A DNA stretch of 12,315 bases. Origin: Parvibaculum sp. (GTDB lineage Bacteria; Pseudomonadota; Alphaproteobacteria; Parvibaculales; Parvibaculaceae). Below are positions 1-5,611 of the stretch, piece after piece. The stretch is from positions 1 to 12,315 of the forward strand of contig JACIYQ010000273.1 in NCBI GenBank assembly GCA_014359855.1. The letters run 5' to 3'. The translations under genes and the position numbers were made by a program. The notes under the pieces are model-generated. The model saw only the letters and a program-made list of their open reading frames with translations. It ran no database searches and was not told the origin of the DNA. Position 1 is the stretch's first letter, and each line of letters starts with the position of its first letter.

Positions 1-76
1 CGTGCCTCGAAGCGCTTGCGAAGGGGACCGGCGCGCTCTAGTTTCCGGTGGTTTCCGGCATCAGGGAGTGCGCGAC

Positions 77-325
77 ATGGCGGGCGGCAAGACACCGAAA
101 TTCTGCAACGAGGCGGGCGTCCGCGAGATTCGCATCGGCGTGAAGGAGTTCGAATGCATCGGCGCGCTGCCGCCCTTCGACCATCCGCATGTCTTCCTCG
201 ACATGGGCCGCGAAAACGAGATCGTCTGCGGCTATTGCTCGACGCTCTACACCTTCGACCCCGCCCTCAGGGAAGACGAGAGCCGCCCCGCCGAGGCGCT
301 CTACCACGAGCCCGCGCACGCCTGA
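77..325 (+). CDS. zinc-finger domain protein (zf-CHCC family)
   Basis: The 82-residue product carries the pattern of the zf-CHCC family: Cys27, His36 (in DHPHVFLDMG), then Cys51 and Cys54 in IVCGYCSTLY. The family includes the NDUFS6 accessory subunit of mitochondrial complex I, and alphaproteobacteria encode free-standing homologues of similar size. The motif predicts zinc binding; a link to respiratory complex I is inferred from the family. I chose ATG 77 because it follows a purine-rich CAGGGAGTG and gives the usual family length. The reading frame is open to the left edge, but the residues before Met26 of that longer frame do not resemble the family. The gene ends 13 bases before the displaced tRNA-Leu end at 339, so it is the first core gene outside the insertion. 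Confidence 0.85.
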   Translation: MAGGKTPKFCNEAGVREIRIGVKEFECIGALPPFDHPHVFLDMGRENEIVCGYCSTLYTFDPALREDESRPAEALYHEPAHA

Positions 326-338
326 GCGGCGCGAAAGC

Positions 339-400
339 TGGTGCGGACGGTGGGACTCGAACCCACACTCGGTTACCCGAAGGGATTTTAAGTCCCTTGT
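339..400 (-). repeat. displaced 3' part of tRNA-Leu (outer att-like repeat)
   Basis: This stretch matches the 3' part of the intact tRNA-Leu at 1367-1429 with one substitution (346 versus 1374) and one missing A in the variable-arm region. Identity runs from the encoded CCA end back through the T arm, variable arm and anticodon stem-loop, then stops. The D arm and 5' acceptor strand are absent, so it is not a functional tRNA. Its acceptor strand (CGTCCGC on the minus strand) is a perfect complement of the 5' strand GCGGACG of the intact tRNA. The copy attached to the intact tRNA has a G-U pair instead. That fits this being the original 3' end, displaced by site-specific integration (inference). 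Confidence 0.85.
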
Positions 401-459
401 TTAAAATGCACGCGCAAGTGATTTCAATTAGTTAGCCGAGTTTCTGCGACCCTTAGCGC

Positions 460-495
460 GCAACATGTTGCAGTTGCCGCAACACTATCGGCAAC
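460..495. repeat. palindrome and inverted repeat inside the tRNA-Leu insertion
   Basis: GCAACATGTTGC at 460-471 is a perfect 12-base palindrome. Next to it, GTTGCCG at 473-479 and CGGCAAC at 489-495 form a 7-bp inverted repeat around a 9-base loop. TCACATGTCACAT follows at 510-522. All lie between the stop codon of the insertion gene (528) and the outer att-like repeat. The hairpin could end transcription of that gene, but no T-run follows on the minus strand. They could equally be recombinase arm-type binding sites. Neither role is shown by the sequence. Confidence 0.5.
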
Positions 496-527
496 AATTC
501 GTCGCTTCGTCACATGTCACATTAGCC

Positions 528-1325
528 TCAGGCGAGTGCCGCTCCAAGGATCGTCAAAAGCGTTTCTATGCACTGAAGGAAAAGCGGCTTGGACAGGTCT
601 TCGATAACCGAGCAATACGCCGCGTAGAGCGGGTTCCCGATCAGGTATAGCAGTACCGCCGTCGCCACCTGCAAGGGATGAGAGCGTAAGTACCGAATGC
701 CTTCTCTTAGCAGATGCCCCAGAAACTCCTGCTGAACCGGCTCAATCTGGTTTGAGTTGGCGATGAGCGGCAAAGCCTTTTCAATGTCGCTGGCCAGTCT
801 ATCGAGTTCACCGACGGGAACAGCGATGTGACGCTCGACCGCTTCTATAGATTCGCGTGGAATTTTTGTGGGTACTAATGCAAGCAGCTCAGTCAGCAGA
901 TGTGCGAAGCTATCTTTCACTCGGTCGGGATAGCAGCTTCCCGCTATCACAGGTGAGAAGAGCACTGCATGAACAGCCCTTCCTGCACGCGCCTTCAAAA
1001 TAAACTCTCCTCCATCGCACGCCGCTTGCCTATCAGCGACAAACTCGCAGACGCCTGGATAGAGGTTCCATATGTTATCGTTAGGCACCGTATCTCCCAC
1101 GAGTAGTCGAAAGCCCGGCGCCACAATCTCCGGCTTACCGAACAGTCGAAGAGATACTGAAATGTCCGCAACCGAGGTGGATTGATTGTTCCACTTTCCG
1201 TCTTCGGCTGTTGGGTCCACGAGGGGAAGCGCACCGCCGTTTGTAACGATGCGTTTCGAACTTAACGTATTGAAGGCAGCTTCCTCAGACGGAAACACTA
1301 GAAGATGATCGTATATCTTCACCAC
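528..1325 (-). CDS. protein of unknown function carried by the tRNA-Leu insertion
   Basis: I do not recognise this 265-residue protein. Its N-terminal ~210 residues are mixed and soluble-looking. The C-terminus has two hydrophobic stretches, about 218-240 (PLQVATAVLLYLIGNPLYAA) and 246-265, so it is probably membrane-attached by its tail. GTG 1325 is chosen because GGGAGGGG precedes it by about 8 bases; GTG 1322 is the next codon. The frame also stays open upstream to an ATG at 1394, but those first codons are the tRNA itself. The gene starts 41 bases after the tRNA-Leu 3' end, on the same strand, with no T-rich terminator between, so it may be transcribed by read-through from the tRNA promoter. 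GC content is visibly lower than in the flanks (three 60-base lines I counted gave 57, 45 and 42%, against 65% for a line in the CinA-like gene). It is the only gene between the repeats. A defence or competition role would be a guess. Confidence 0.7.
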   Translation of the reverse strand: MVKIYDHLLVFPSEEAAFNTLSSKRIVTNGGALPLVDPTAEDGKWNNQSTSVADISVSLRLFGKPEIVAPGFRLLVGDTVPNDNIWNLYPGVCEFVADRQAACDGGEFILKARAGRAVHAVLFSPVIAGSCYPDRVKDSFAHLLTELLALVPTKIPRESIEAVERHIAVPVGELDRLASDIEKALPLIANSNQIEPVQQEFLGHLLREGIRYLRSHPLQVATAVLLYLIGNPLYAAYCSVIEDLSKPLFLQCIETLLTILGAALA

Positions 1326-1366
1326 GATACGGTCCCCTCCCGGTGGCACATGCTTGTGCACATAGA

Positions 1367-1429
1367 TGGTGCGAACGGTGGGACTCGAACCCACACTCGG
1401 TTACCCGAAAGGGATTTTAAGTCCCTTGT
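1367..1429 (-). repeat. inner att-like repeat within tRNA-Leu
   Basis: This is the partner of the repeat at 339-400, in direct orientation. It covers the tRNA from the base before the anticodon stem to the CCA end. Identity ends sharply at 1429/400, beyond which the two copies differ completely. The crossover region therefore lies in the anticodon-arm-to-3'-end segment, a known target zone for tyrosine integrases. Confidence 0.8.
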
Positions 1430-1452
1430 GTCTACCATTTCACCACGTCCGC
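1367..1452 (-). tRNA. tRNA-Leu (anticodon UAA), intact, CCA encoded
   Basis: The 86-nt gene folds completely. The acceptor pair is GCGGACG/CGUUCGC with one G-U pair. The D stem is GUG/CAC, the anticodon stem AGGGA/UCCCU, and the loop CUUAAAA gives anticodon UAA, which reads UUA. A leucine-type long variable arm (CGG-GUAA-CCG) precedes the T arm GUGGG-UUCGAGU-CCCAC. Discriminator A and CCA are encoded. Its 3' part is duplicated at 339-400, so this gene is the integration target and the present 3' end probably came from the inserted element (inference). Confidence 0.95.
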
Positions 1453-1461
1453 CTGCGGTCA

Positions 1462-1490
1462 GATATGCCTGCTTGAGCGTTGCGGCACAA
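1462..1490 (-). promoter_or_regulatory. possible promoter of tRNA-Leu
   Basis: On the minus strand, TTGTGC (1485-1490) and CATATC (1462-1467) are separated by 17 bases, which would place the start a few bases before the tRNA 5' end at 1452. Each hexamer matches the sigma-70 consensus only in part, so the support is mainly position and spacing. Confidence 0.35.
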
Positions 1491-1491
1491 A

Positions 1492-1520
1492 GAAAAACGG
1501 CGACCCCTCGGGACCGCCGT
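1492..1520 (-). terminator. rho-independent terminator of the small secreted protein gene
   Basis: On the minus strand, ACGGCG and CGCCGT form a 6-bp GC-rich stem, with further partial pairing of CCC and GGG inside the loop. Five T residues (1493-1497) follow at once. It lies 26 bases past the stop of the 83-residue secreted protein gene and separates it from tRNA-Leu. Confidence 0.75.
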
Positions 1521-1545
1521 CTTCATTCGAAAACCTGAGTGGCAA

Positions 1546-1797
1546 TCAGCCTTCGAGGCCCTGCCAGACCGGCCAGCAGTTACCGCCGGCGGAAGCGGCG
1601 AGCGTCGCCTGGGCTTCCTTGGCGTTCGCGCCTTCGGCGGTCTGCTCGCTGTCGGCGCCGCCCGTGCACCACACATAGAACTTGTGCGTACCGGCCTTCG
1701 ACATGGCGTCGAAGCTGGAATCGAGGGCGGAAGCAGCGCTCGAGAGCATCATCGCAGCGCCCGCGGCCATACCCAGAGCAGCGATGGATTTCTTCAT
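1546..1797 (-). CDS. small secreted protein of unknown function
   Basis: The 83-residue product starts with a typical Sec signal peptide: MKKS, a hydrophobic alanine/methionine-rich core, then a likely signal peptidase I site after AASA at about residue 24. The mature part of ~59 residues has two cysteines, Cys44 (YVWCTGG) and Cys74 (GNCWPVW). Both sit next to tryptophan and could form a disulfide in the periplasm. The middle is rich in Ala and Glu. ATG 1797 is supported by GGAGGGAG just upstream, and a good terminator follows. I recognise no named family. The tight gene structure, signal peptide and terminator make a real expressed gene likely; function cannot be read from the sequence. Confidence 0.8.
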   Translation of the reverse strand: MKKSIAALGMAAGAAMMLSSAASALDSSFDAMSKAGTHKFYVWCTGGADSEQTAEGANAKEAQATLAASAGGNCWPVWQGLEG

Positions 1798-2051
1798 TTC
1801 GTTTTCTCCCTCCGGATCACCTTGACCCCAAATTTCGTTCTCAGGCCTTTTCAGGTCGAAGCCTGTTCCCCCTTCTGCCGTGCTCCCGTGCGCAGTTTCG
1901 CCGTGAGCCGCCGACAGACCTTCATGCGGGAAACTCTAGTCGGTTCGATGAAAATTGTATCGCGCGCAAGCCGCGGAAAGGCTGAAACTTTTGTAATGTT
2001 GCGGGGAAATGTCGCAGATATGAAACGGAAATCCCCGCTTTTCGGGCCTTC

Positions 2052-2837
2052 TCAGGAAGGGTCGCCCATCGCCGGTTCGACGCCGAATTCCCGCATCAGC
2101 GCCACCACCTCTCCGGCCACGATATCGAGCGCCTTCAAATCGGTGGCCCGCATGACGATGCTCGTGCCGAAGGTCTTGCCGCGATAATAGGGGTAGCTGC
2201 CGATGCCGACCTCCGGGTGGCGGGCCTGCAGGTCGCCCAGCTTTTCGGCAATGGTGCCCTCGCCGATCTGGCCCGTCACCGTGCGGCTCTGCATGGTGGC
2301 GCCGCCTTCGAGGCGGTCCGTCAGGCTGTCCAGCATGACCTGCATGACCATGGGCACGCCCGCCATCACGAAAACATTGCCGATCTGGAAGCCCGGCGCC
2401 TTGCTCAAGGGGTTTTCGATCATGGTGGCGCCCTCCGGCAGCCGCGCCATGCGCATGCGCGCCTTGGTGAACTCGCCGCCCGTCGCCTTGTAGTGCTCGT
2501 CGAGGATCTTCACCGCCTCCGGGTGATAGCCGATGCCGACGCCGAAGGCCTTCGCGACGGCGTCCGCTGTAATGTCGTCATGCGTGGGGCCGATGCCCCC
2601 CGTCGTGAAAACATAGTCGTAGCGGGCCCGGACCTCGTTCACCGTCGCGACGATCGTCTCCTCGATATCGGGTATGACCCTCGCCTCGCGCACCTGCACG
2701 CCGATCTTGTTCAGGTGCAAGGCGATATAGGCCAGGTTCGAATCCCGCGTCCGGCCGGACAGGATTTCGTCGCCGATCAGCAGCACGCAGGCCGTGACGG
2801 CTTTCGCGGACGAAGGGGCAGCGGCGCTTTCCGGCAT
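2052..2837 (-). CDS. CinA-like / molybdopterin-binding (MoaB-Mog fold) protein
   Basis: The 261-residue protein has the MoCF_biosynth domain of the competence/damage-inducible protein A family. GDEILSG is at residues 22-28 and TTGGIGPTHDD at 78-88, the conserved nucleotide/pterin-binding loops of the MogA/MoaB fold. The C-terminal half resembles the second part of the CinA N-terminal module. The nicotinamide-nucleotide amidase (PncC-type) domain found at the C-terminus of full-length CinA is absent, which is common for alphaproteobacterial members of this size. Family relatives hydrolyse ADP-ribose-type nucleotides or bind molybdopterin; the substrate here is unknown. ATG 2837 (MPESAAAP) is preferred over an ATG at 2897 because it follows GAGGATCCC and the extra residues look non-coding. 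It is divergent from map across 122 bases. Confidence 0.85.
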   Translation of the reverse strand: MPESAAAPSSAKAVTACVLLIGDEILSGRTRDSNLAYIALHLNKIGVQVREARVIPDIEETIVATVNEVRARYDYVFTTGGIGPTHDDITADAVAKAFGVGIGYHPEAVKILDEHYKATGGEFTKARMRMARLPEGATMIENPLSKAPGFQIGNVFVMAGVPMVMQVMLDSLTDRLEGGATMQSRTVTGQIGEGTIAEKLGDLQARHPEVGIGSYPYYRGKTFGTSIVMRATDLKALDIVAGEVVALMREFGVEPAMGDPS

Positions 2838-2959
2838 GGGAAGGGATCCTCGGGTTCGGTTTGCGCCAGAATAGCGCCGCGGAGCCCCGGCTTTCAAATG
2901 GGACCGCCGGGCACTATGTTAGGGGCAAGAACCCGACGGAAGCCCTTGCGAAAGAACCC

Positions 2960-3781
2960 ATGAGCTATACAGACGCCCTCGACGCCCCGGACCGCAATAT
3001 CGGGCGGATCAAGATTCACGACGCAGAAGCCTTCGCGGGCATGCGCCGTGTCGGCCGCCTCGCCGCGCAGGCGCTCGACCTGCTGGTGGATGAAATACGG
3101 CCCGGCATCACGACGGATCGCATCGACCGGCTCGTTTTCGACTTCGGCATGGACCACGGCGCCTATTCCGCGCCCCTGAATTATCGAGGTTTTCGCAAGT
3201 CCTGCTGTACCTCCATCAACCATGTCGTCTGCCACGGCATTCCCGGCGACCGCGTGCTGCGGGATGGCGATGCCGTGAATGTCGACGTCACCTACATTCT
3301 CGACGGCTGGCACGGCGACACGAACCGCATGTATTTCGCGGGCGAAGCCCCCCGCAAGGCGCAGCGCCTGGTGGACGTGACCTATGAAAGCCTGATGCGC
3401 GGCATCGCCGCCGTGAAGCCCGGCGCGACGCTTGGCGATATCGGCCATGCCATCCAGGAATATGCCGAGGGCCAGCGTTGCTCCGTCGTGCGCGAATTCT
3501 GCGGCCACGGCCTCGGCCGCGTCTTCCACGACGCCCCGAACGTCCTCCATTACGGCCGCAAGGGCCAGGGCGCGATGCTGAAGGAAGGCATGTTCTTCAC
3601 CATCGAGCCGATGATCAATCTCGGCAAGCCGGGTGTGAAAATCCTTTCCGACGGCTGGACGGCGGTGACGCGCGACCGTTCGCTCTCCGCGCAGTTCGAA
3701 CATTCGATCGGCGTCACGGCGGAGGGCTGCGAGATTTTCACCAAGTCGCCGGCGGGCCGCGACTGCCCGCCCTACGCCTGA
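2960..3781 (+). CDS. map: type I methionine aminopeptidase
   Basis: The 273-residue cytosolic enzyme removes the initiator methionine from nascent proteins. All five metal ligands of the pita-bread fold are visible with family spacing: Asp109 (VNVDVT), Asp120 (HGDTNR), His183 (CGHGLG), Glu216 (FTIEP) and Glu247 (FEHS). His92 in VCHGIPGD is the conserved substrate-binding histidine region. There is no N-terminal zinc-finger extension, as is normal for bacterial type Ia enzymes. ATG 2960 gives the expected N-terminus; the Shine-Dalgarno is weak (AAAGAA). The radC-like gene starts 15 bases after the stop, so the two are probably co-transcribed. Confidence 0.95.
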   Translation: MSYTDALDAPDRNIGRIKIHDAEAFAGMRRVGRLAAQALDLLVDEIRPGITTDRIDRLVFDFGMDHGAYSAPLNYRGFRKSCCTSINHVVCHGIPGDRVLRDGDAVNVDVTYILDGWHGDTNRMYFAGEAPRKAQRLVDVTYESLMRGIAAVKPGATLGDIGHAIQEYAEGQRCSVVREFCGHGLGRVFHDAPNVLHYGRKGQGAMLKEGMFFTIEPMINLGKPGVKILSDGWTAVTRDRSLSAQFEHSIGVTAEGCEIFTKSPAGRDCPPYA

Positions 3782-3796
3782 AGCGGGCGCGCGCCC

Positions 3797-4492
3797 ATGG
3801 GGGACGGGGGCGAGGGCGAGGGAAAGCCGCATTATGCGGGCCACCGCGAACGCCTGCGCGAGCGCTTCCTGAAATCGCCCGGTGCCCTGCCCGACTACGA
3901 ACTCCTTGAACTCATTCTCTTTCGCGCCATACCGCGCCGCGACGTGAAACCGCTCGCGAAGAAGCTGATCGCGCGCTTCGGCGGCTTTTCCGAAGTCATC
4001 AACGCCGAGCCCGCACGGCTGCGCGAAACGAAAGGCGTGTCCGATGCGATCCTCACGGAGTTCCGCGTCGTCCGCGAAACGGGATTGCGGCTCACGCAAT
4101 CCAAGGTGCTGAAGAAGGAAGTGATCGGTTCCTGGGACGCGCTCATCGACTATTGCTCCGCCTCCATGGCGCATAACCCGACCGAGCAGTTCCGCATCCT
4201 CTTCCTCGACCGCAAAAACGTCCTGATCGCCGACGAAGTGCAGCAGAAGGGAACGGTCGACCACACCCCCGTCTACCCGCGCGAGGTCGTGAAGCGCGCG
4301 CTGGAGCTCAATGCCTCCGCCCTCATCCTCGTCCACAACCACCCCTCCGGCGACCCCACCCCTTCCAACGCCGATGTGGAAATGACGCGCCAGATCGTCG
4401 ACACCGCAAAGCCCCTCGGCATCGAGGTCCACGACCACCTCGTGGTCGGCAAGGGGCGCCATGCGAGCTTCCGTTCGCTGGGGCTTATGTAA
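3797..4492 (+). CDS. radC: RadC family protein (JAB/JAMM domain)
   Basis: The 231-residue protein has the two-part RadC layout. An N-terminal UPF0758 helix-hairpin-helix-like region (about 15-100, including HRERLRERF and the ELLELILFRAIPRRD stretch) precedes a C-terminal JAMM metallopeptidase-like domain. The zinc motif is complete: Glu147, then His180-Asn-His182-Pro-Ser-Gly-Asp and Asp193 in PSNADVE. The family is named for DNA repair, but the original radC mutation of E. coli was reassigned to another gene and the biochemical role is unsettled. ATG 3797 is 15 bases after the map stop, which matches the common map-radC pairing in alphaproteobacteria. Length and motifs are normal. Confidence 0.93.
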   Translation: MGDGGEGEGKPHYAGHRERLRERFLKSPGALPDYELLELILFRAIPRRDVKPLAKKLIARFGGFSEVINAEPARLRETKGVSDAILTEFRVVRETGLRLTQSKVLKKEVIGSWDALIDYCSASMAHNPTEQFRILFLDRKNVLIADEVQQKGTVDHTPVYPREVVKRALELNASALILVHNHPSGDPTPSNADVEMTRQIVDTAKPLGIEVHDHLVVGKGRHASFRSLGLM

Positions 4493-4546
4493 TTAATTCC
4501 GCATACGGAGTTACATGGCGGAAGGCGGGGATAAATAGCCCCGTTT
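4487..4546 (+). terminator. hairpins after radC, weak terminator candidate
   Basis: Two hairpins follow one another. ATGTAA (4487-4492, containing the radC stop) pairs with TTACAT (4511-4516), and inside it TCCG pairs with CGGA around CATA. Then CGGGG (4526-4530) pairs with CCCCG (4539-4543), followed by only three T. The second has the shape of an intrinsic terminator but a poor T-run. Confidence 0.35.
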
Positions 4547-4964
4547 CGGCCCGACTGTCATTGAAATGCCATCGAAGTGTCAAAAACGACGGAGATATCC
4601 TCCAGCGGAACCGAAGAGCGGGGATAAATGCAGGTCTTCTCCCGCTGCCGTGCCCGGCCCCAAAAATCCCCGCAACGGACGACATCCACACTGGCACAGC
4701 GGCACATTCCAGGGTGCGCCATTGGGCCGGGGATAAGCCCGGCCGGCGCTGTCACAAACCGGCGGAATGAAAATTATCCCCATAGCCCGCAGATGCAATG
4801 CAGCGCGCCCGCTCACCTCCCTTATGAGAAATCGCAAGCGGCGCGATCATTGCCGTTCATCAGTGGGCAATGGTGCCTCGCGCCGCTCCTCCGAAGCGAC
4901 CCTGCGGGAATAAACGCGGCGCACCGTCACGGTATTGTCATCAAGCCGTCAAGGACGTCGTGGC
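4493..4964. other. gene-poor stretch with four GGGGATAA motifs
   Basis: I see no convincing coding region on either strand between radC and the repeat at 4965. GGGGATAA occurs at 4527-4534, 4620-4627 and 4729-4736, and inverted at 4774-4781. The first two share CGGGGATAAAT. The third lies in a strong hairpin, GGCCGGG (4725-4731) with CCCGGCC (4738-4744). The role is unknown. Confidence 0.5.
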
Positions 4965-5030
4965 CGGACCCCTTCCCTCTCCCCGATGACGAGAGGGAGA
5001 GAGCCAGCGCCAGCGGAGGGGTGAGGGGCC
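4965..5030. repeat. intergenic palindromic repeat, CCCTCTCC/GGGAGAG type
   Basis: The stretch is built of pyrimidine-rich and purine-rich arms. CCCTCTCC on the left matches GAGAGGGAGAG after a short GATGAC spacer, and an outer CCCCTTCCC arm roughly matches GGAGGGGTGAGGGG on the right, with CCAGCGCCAGCGG between. Sequences of this composition are scattered between genes in many alphaproteobacterial genomes. It lies against the stop codon of the amidase remnant and may mark its 3' border. Single-copy evidence only within this window. Confidence 0.5.
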
Positions 5031-5467
5031 TACCCCGCAAACACCGGCGCATATTTGTCCGCCCACGGACGCGCTTGTTCAAGTTCGAAGGCGAGTTCGA
5101 AGAGGACCTTTTCTCCGCCGAGAGAAGCGGCGAATTGCGAGCCGATGGGAAGCCCCGCATCGTTCCAGGACAGCGGCTCGGACATGGCCGGCGTACCGGC
5201 GGCATTGTGAAGCGGCGTGTAGCTCACATACTCCACGGTGCGTTCGTAAAGCGTGTCGAAGGCGACGGCCGGCGCCTGCTGCCCGAGCTTCGGCGGCGCG
5301 GACGAAAGAACCGGCGTGAGCCAGACGTCATAGCCTTCCATGAAGGCGTTGGTCTCCGCCGTCGCTTTCGCGAAATGCGCGAGCGCCTTTTCCATCGCGT
5401 CGCCGGGCCTGGCGTCGTACTGCGCGGCGAGCCCCACGGTCCAGGGTTCGAGCACCTCGTCAGGGTC
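5030..5467 (-). pseudogene. amidase remnant, C-terminal third only
   Basis: The minus strand encodes about 145 residues that look like the end of an amidase-signature enzyme. They begin near DPDEVLEPWT, continue through GYDVWLTPVLSSAPPKLG, and end with TPLHNAAGTPAMSEPLS, GLPIGSQFAA and RPWADKYAPVFAG before a TAG stop. Family members are usually 450-500 residues, with the Ser-cisSer-Lys catalytic triad and the GGSSGG region in the N-terminal two thirds. None of that is present: to the right of 5467 the frame loses resemblance and runs into purB. No plausible start with a ribosome site is seen. I infer a 5' deletion that left a dead tail between a repeat element and the purB promoter. The reading frame itself is unbroken, so the loss may be fairly recent. 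Confidence 0.8.
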
Positions 5468-5549
5468 AAGCCCGTTAGAGATAGGGTAACCCGGCAACCA
5501 AGGGAAATGAAAGAGATTCGGGCACTTTCCGGCCCACCCCGGCCTGCTA

Positions 5550-5578
5550 TTGAGCGCCGGGTGTCCAGGTGCTACACC
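5550..5578 (+). promoter_or_regulatory. possible purB promoter
   Basis: TTGAGC (5550-5555) and TACACC (5573-5578) are 17 bases apart, about 35 bases before the purB ATG. The -35 box matches four of six consensus bases and the -10 box three of six. Position fits; sequence support is modest. Confidence 0.35.
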
Positions 5579-5611
5579 CTGCCCGTTCCTTCCAATTCCA
5601 CGAGGCGTCTG

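Noticed and set aside
339..400. A second complete tRNA-Leu gene
   Set aside because: The D arm and 5' acceptor strand are missing; after position 400 the sequence no longer follows the tRNA.
1326..1394. ATG 1394 as start of the insertion gene
   Set aside because: The first codons would be the tRNA-Leu 3' end itself, and GTG 1325 has a much better ribosome site.
1480..2187. Plus-strand open frames across the secreted-protein gene
   Set aside because: They are antisense to a gene with signal peptide, ribosome site and terminator, and their composition (Arg, Ser, Pro rich) is non-coding in type.
2894..4462. 522-codon open frame on the minus strand
   Set aside because: It lies fully antisense to map and radC, whose catalytic motifs are complete. 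The translation has the His/Ala/Val/Asp-rich look of an antisense frame in high-GC DNA.
4493..4964. Replication origin based on GGGGATAA / TTATCCCC sites
   Set aside because: Only one copy comes within a single base of the DnaA box, no AT-rich unwinding region or dnaA/hemE-type neighbours are seen. The motif cluster is kept as an open observation only.
4628..5611. N-terminal extension of purB to an ATG at 4628
   Set aside because: The added 328 residues cover an intergenic stretch, a repeat and an antisense remnant, and match nothing in adenylosuccinate lyase. ATG 5612 gives the family N-terminus.
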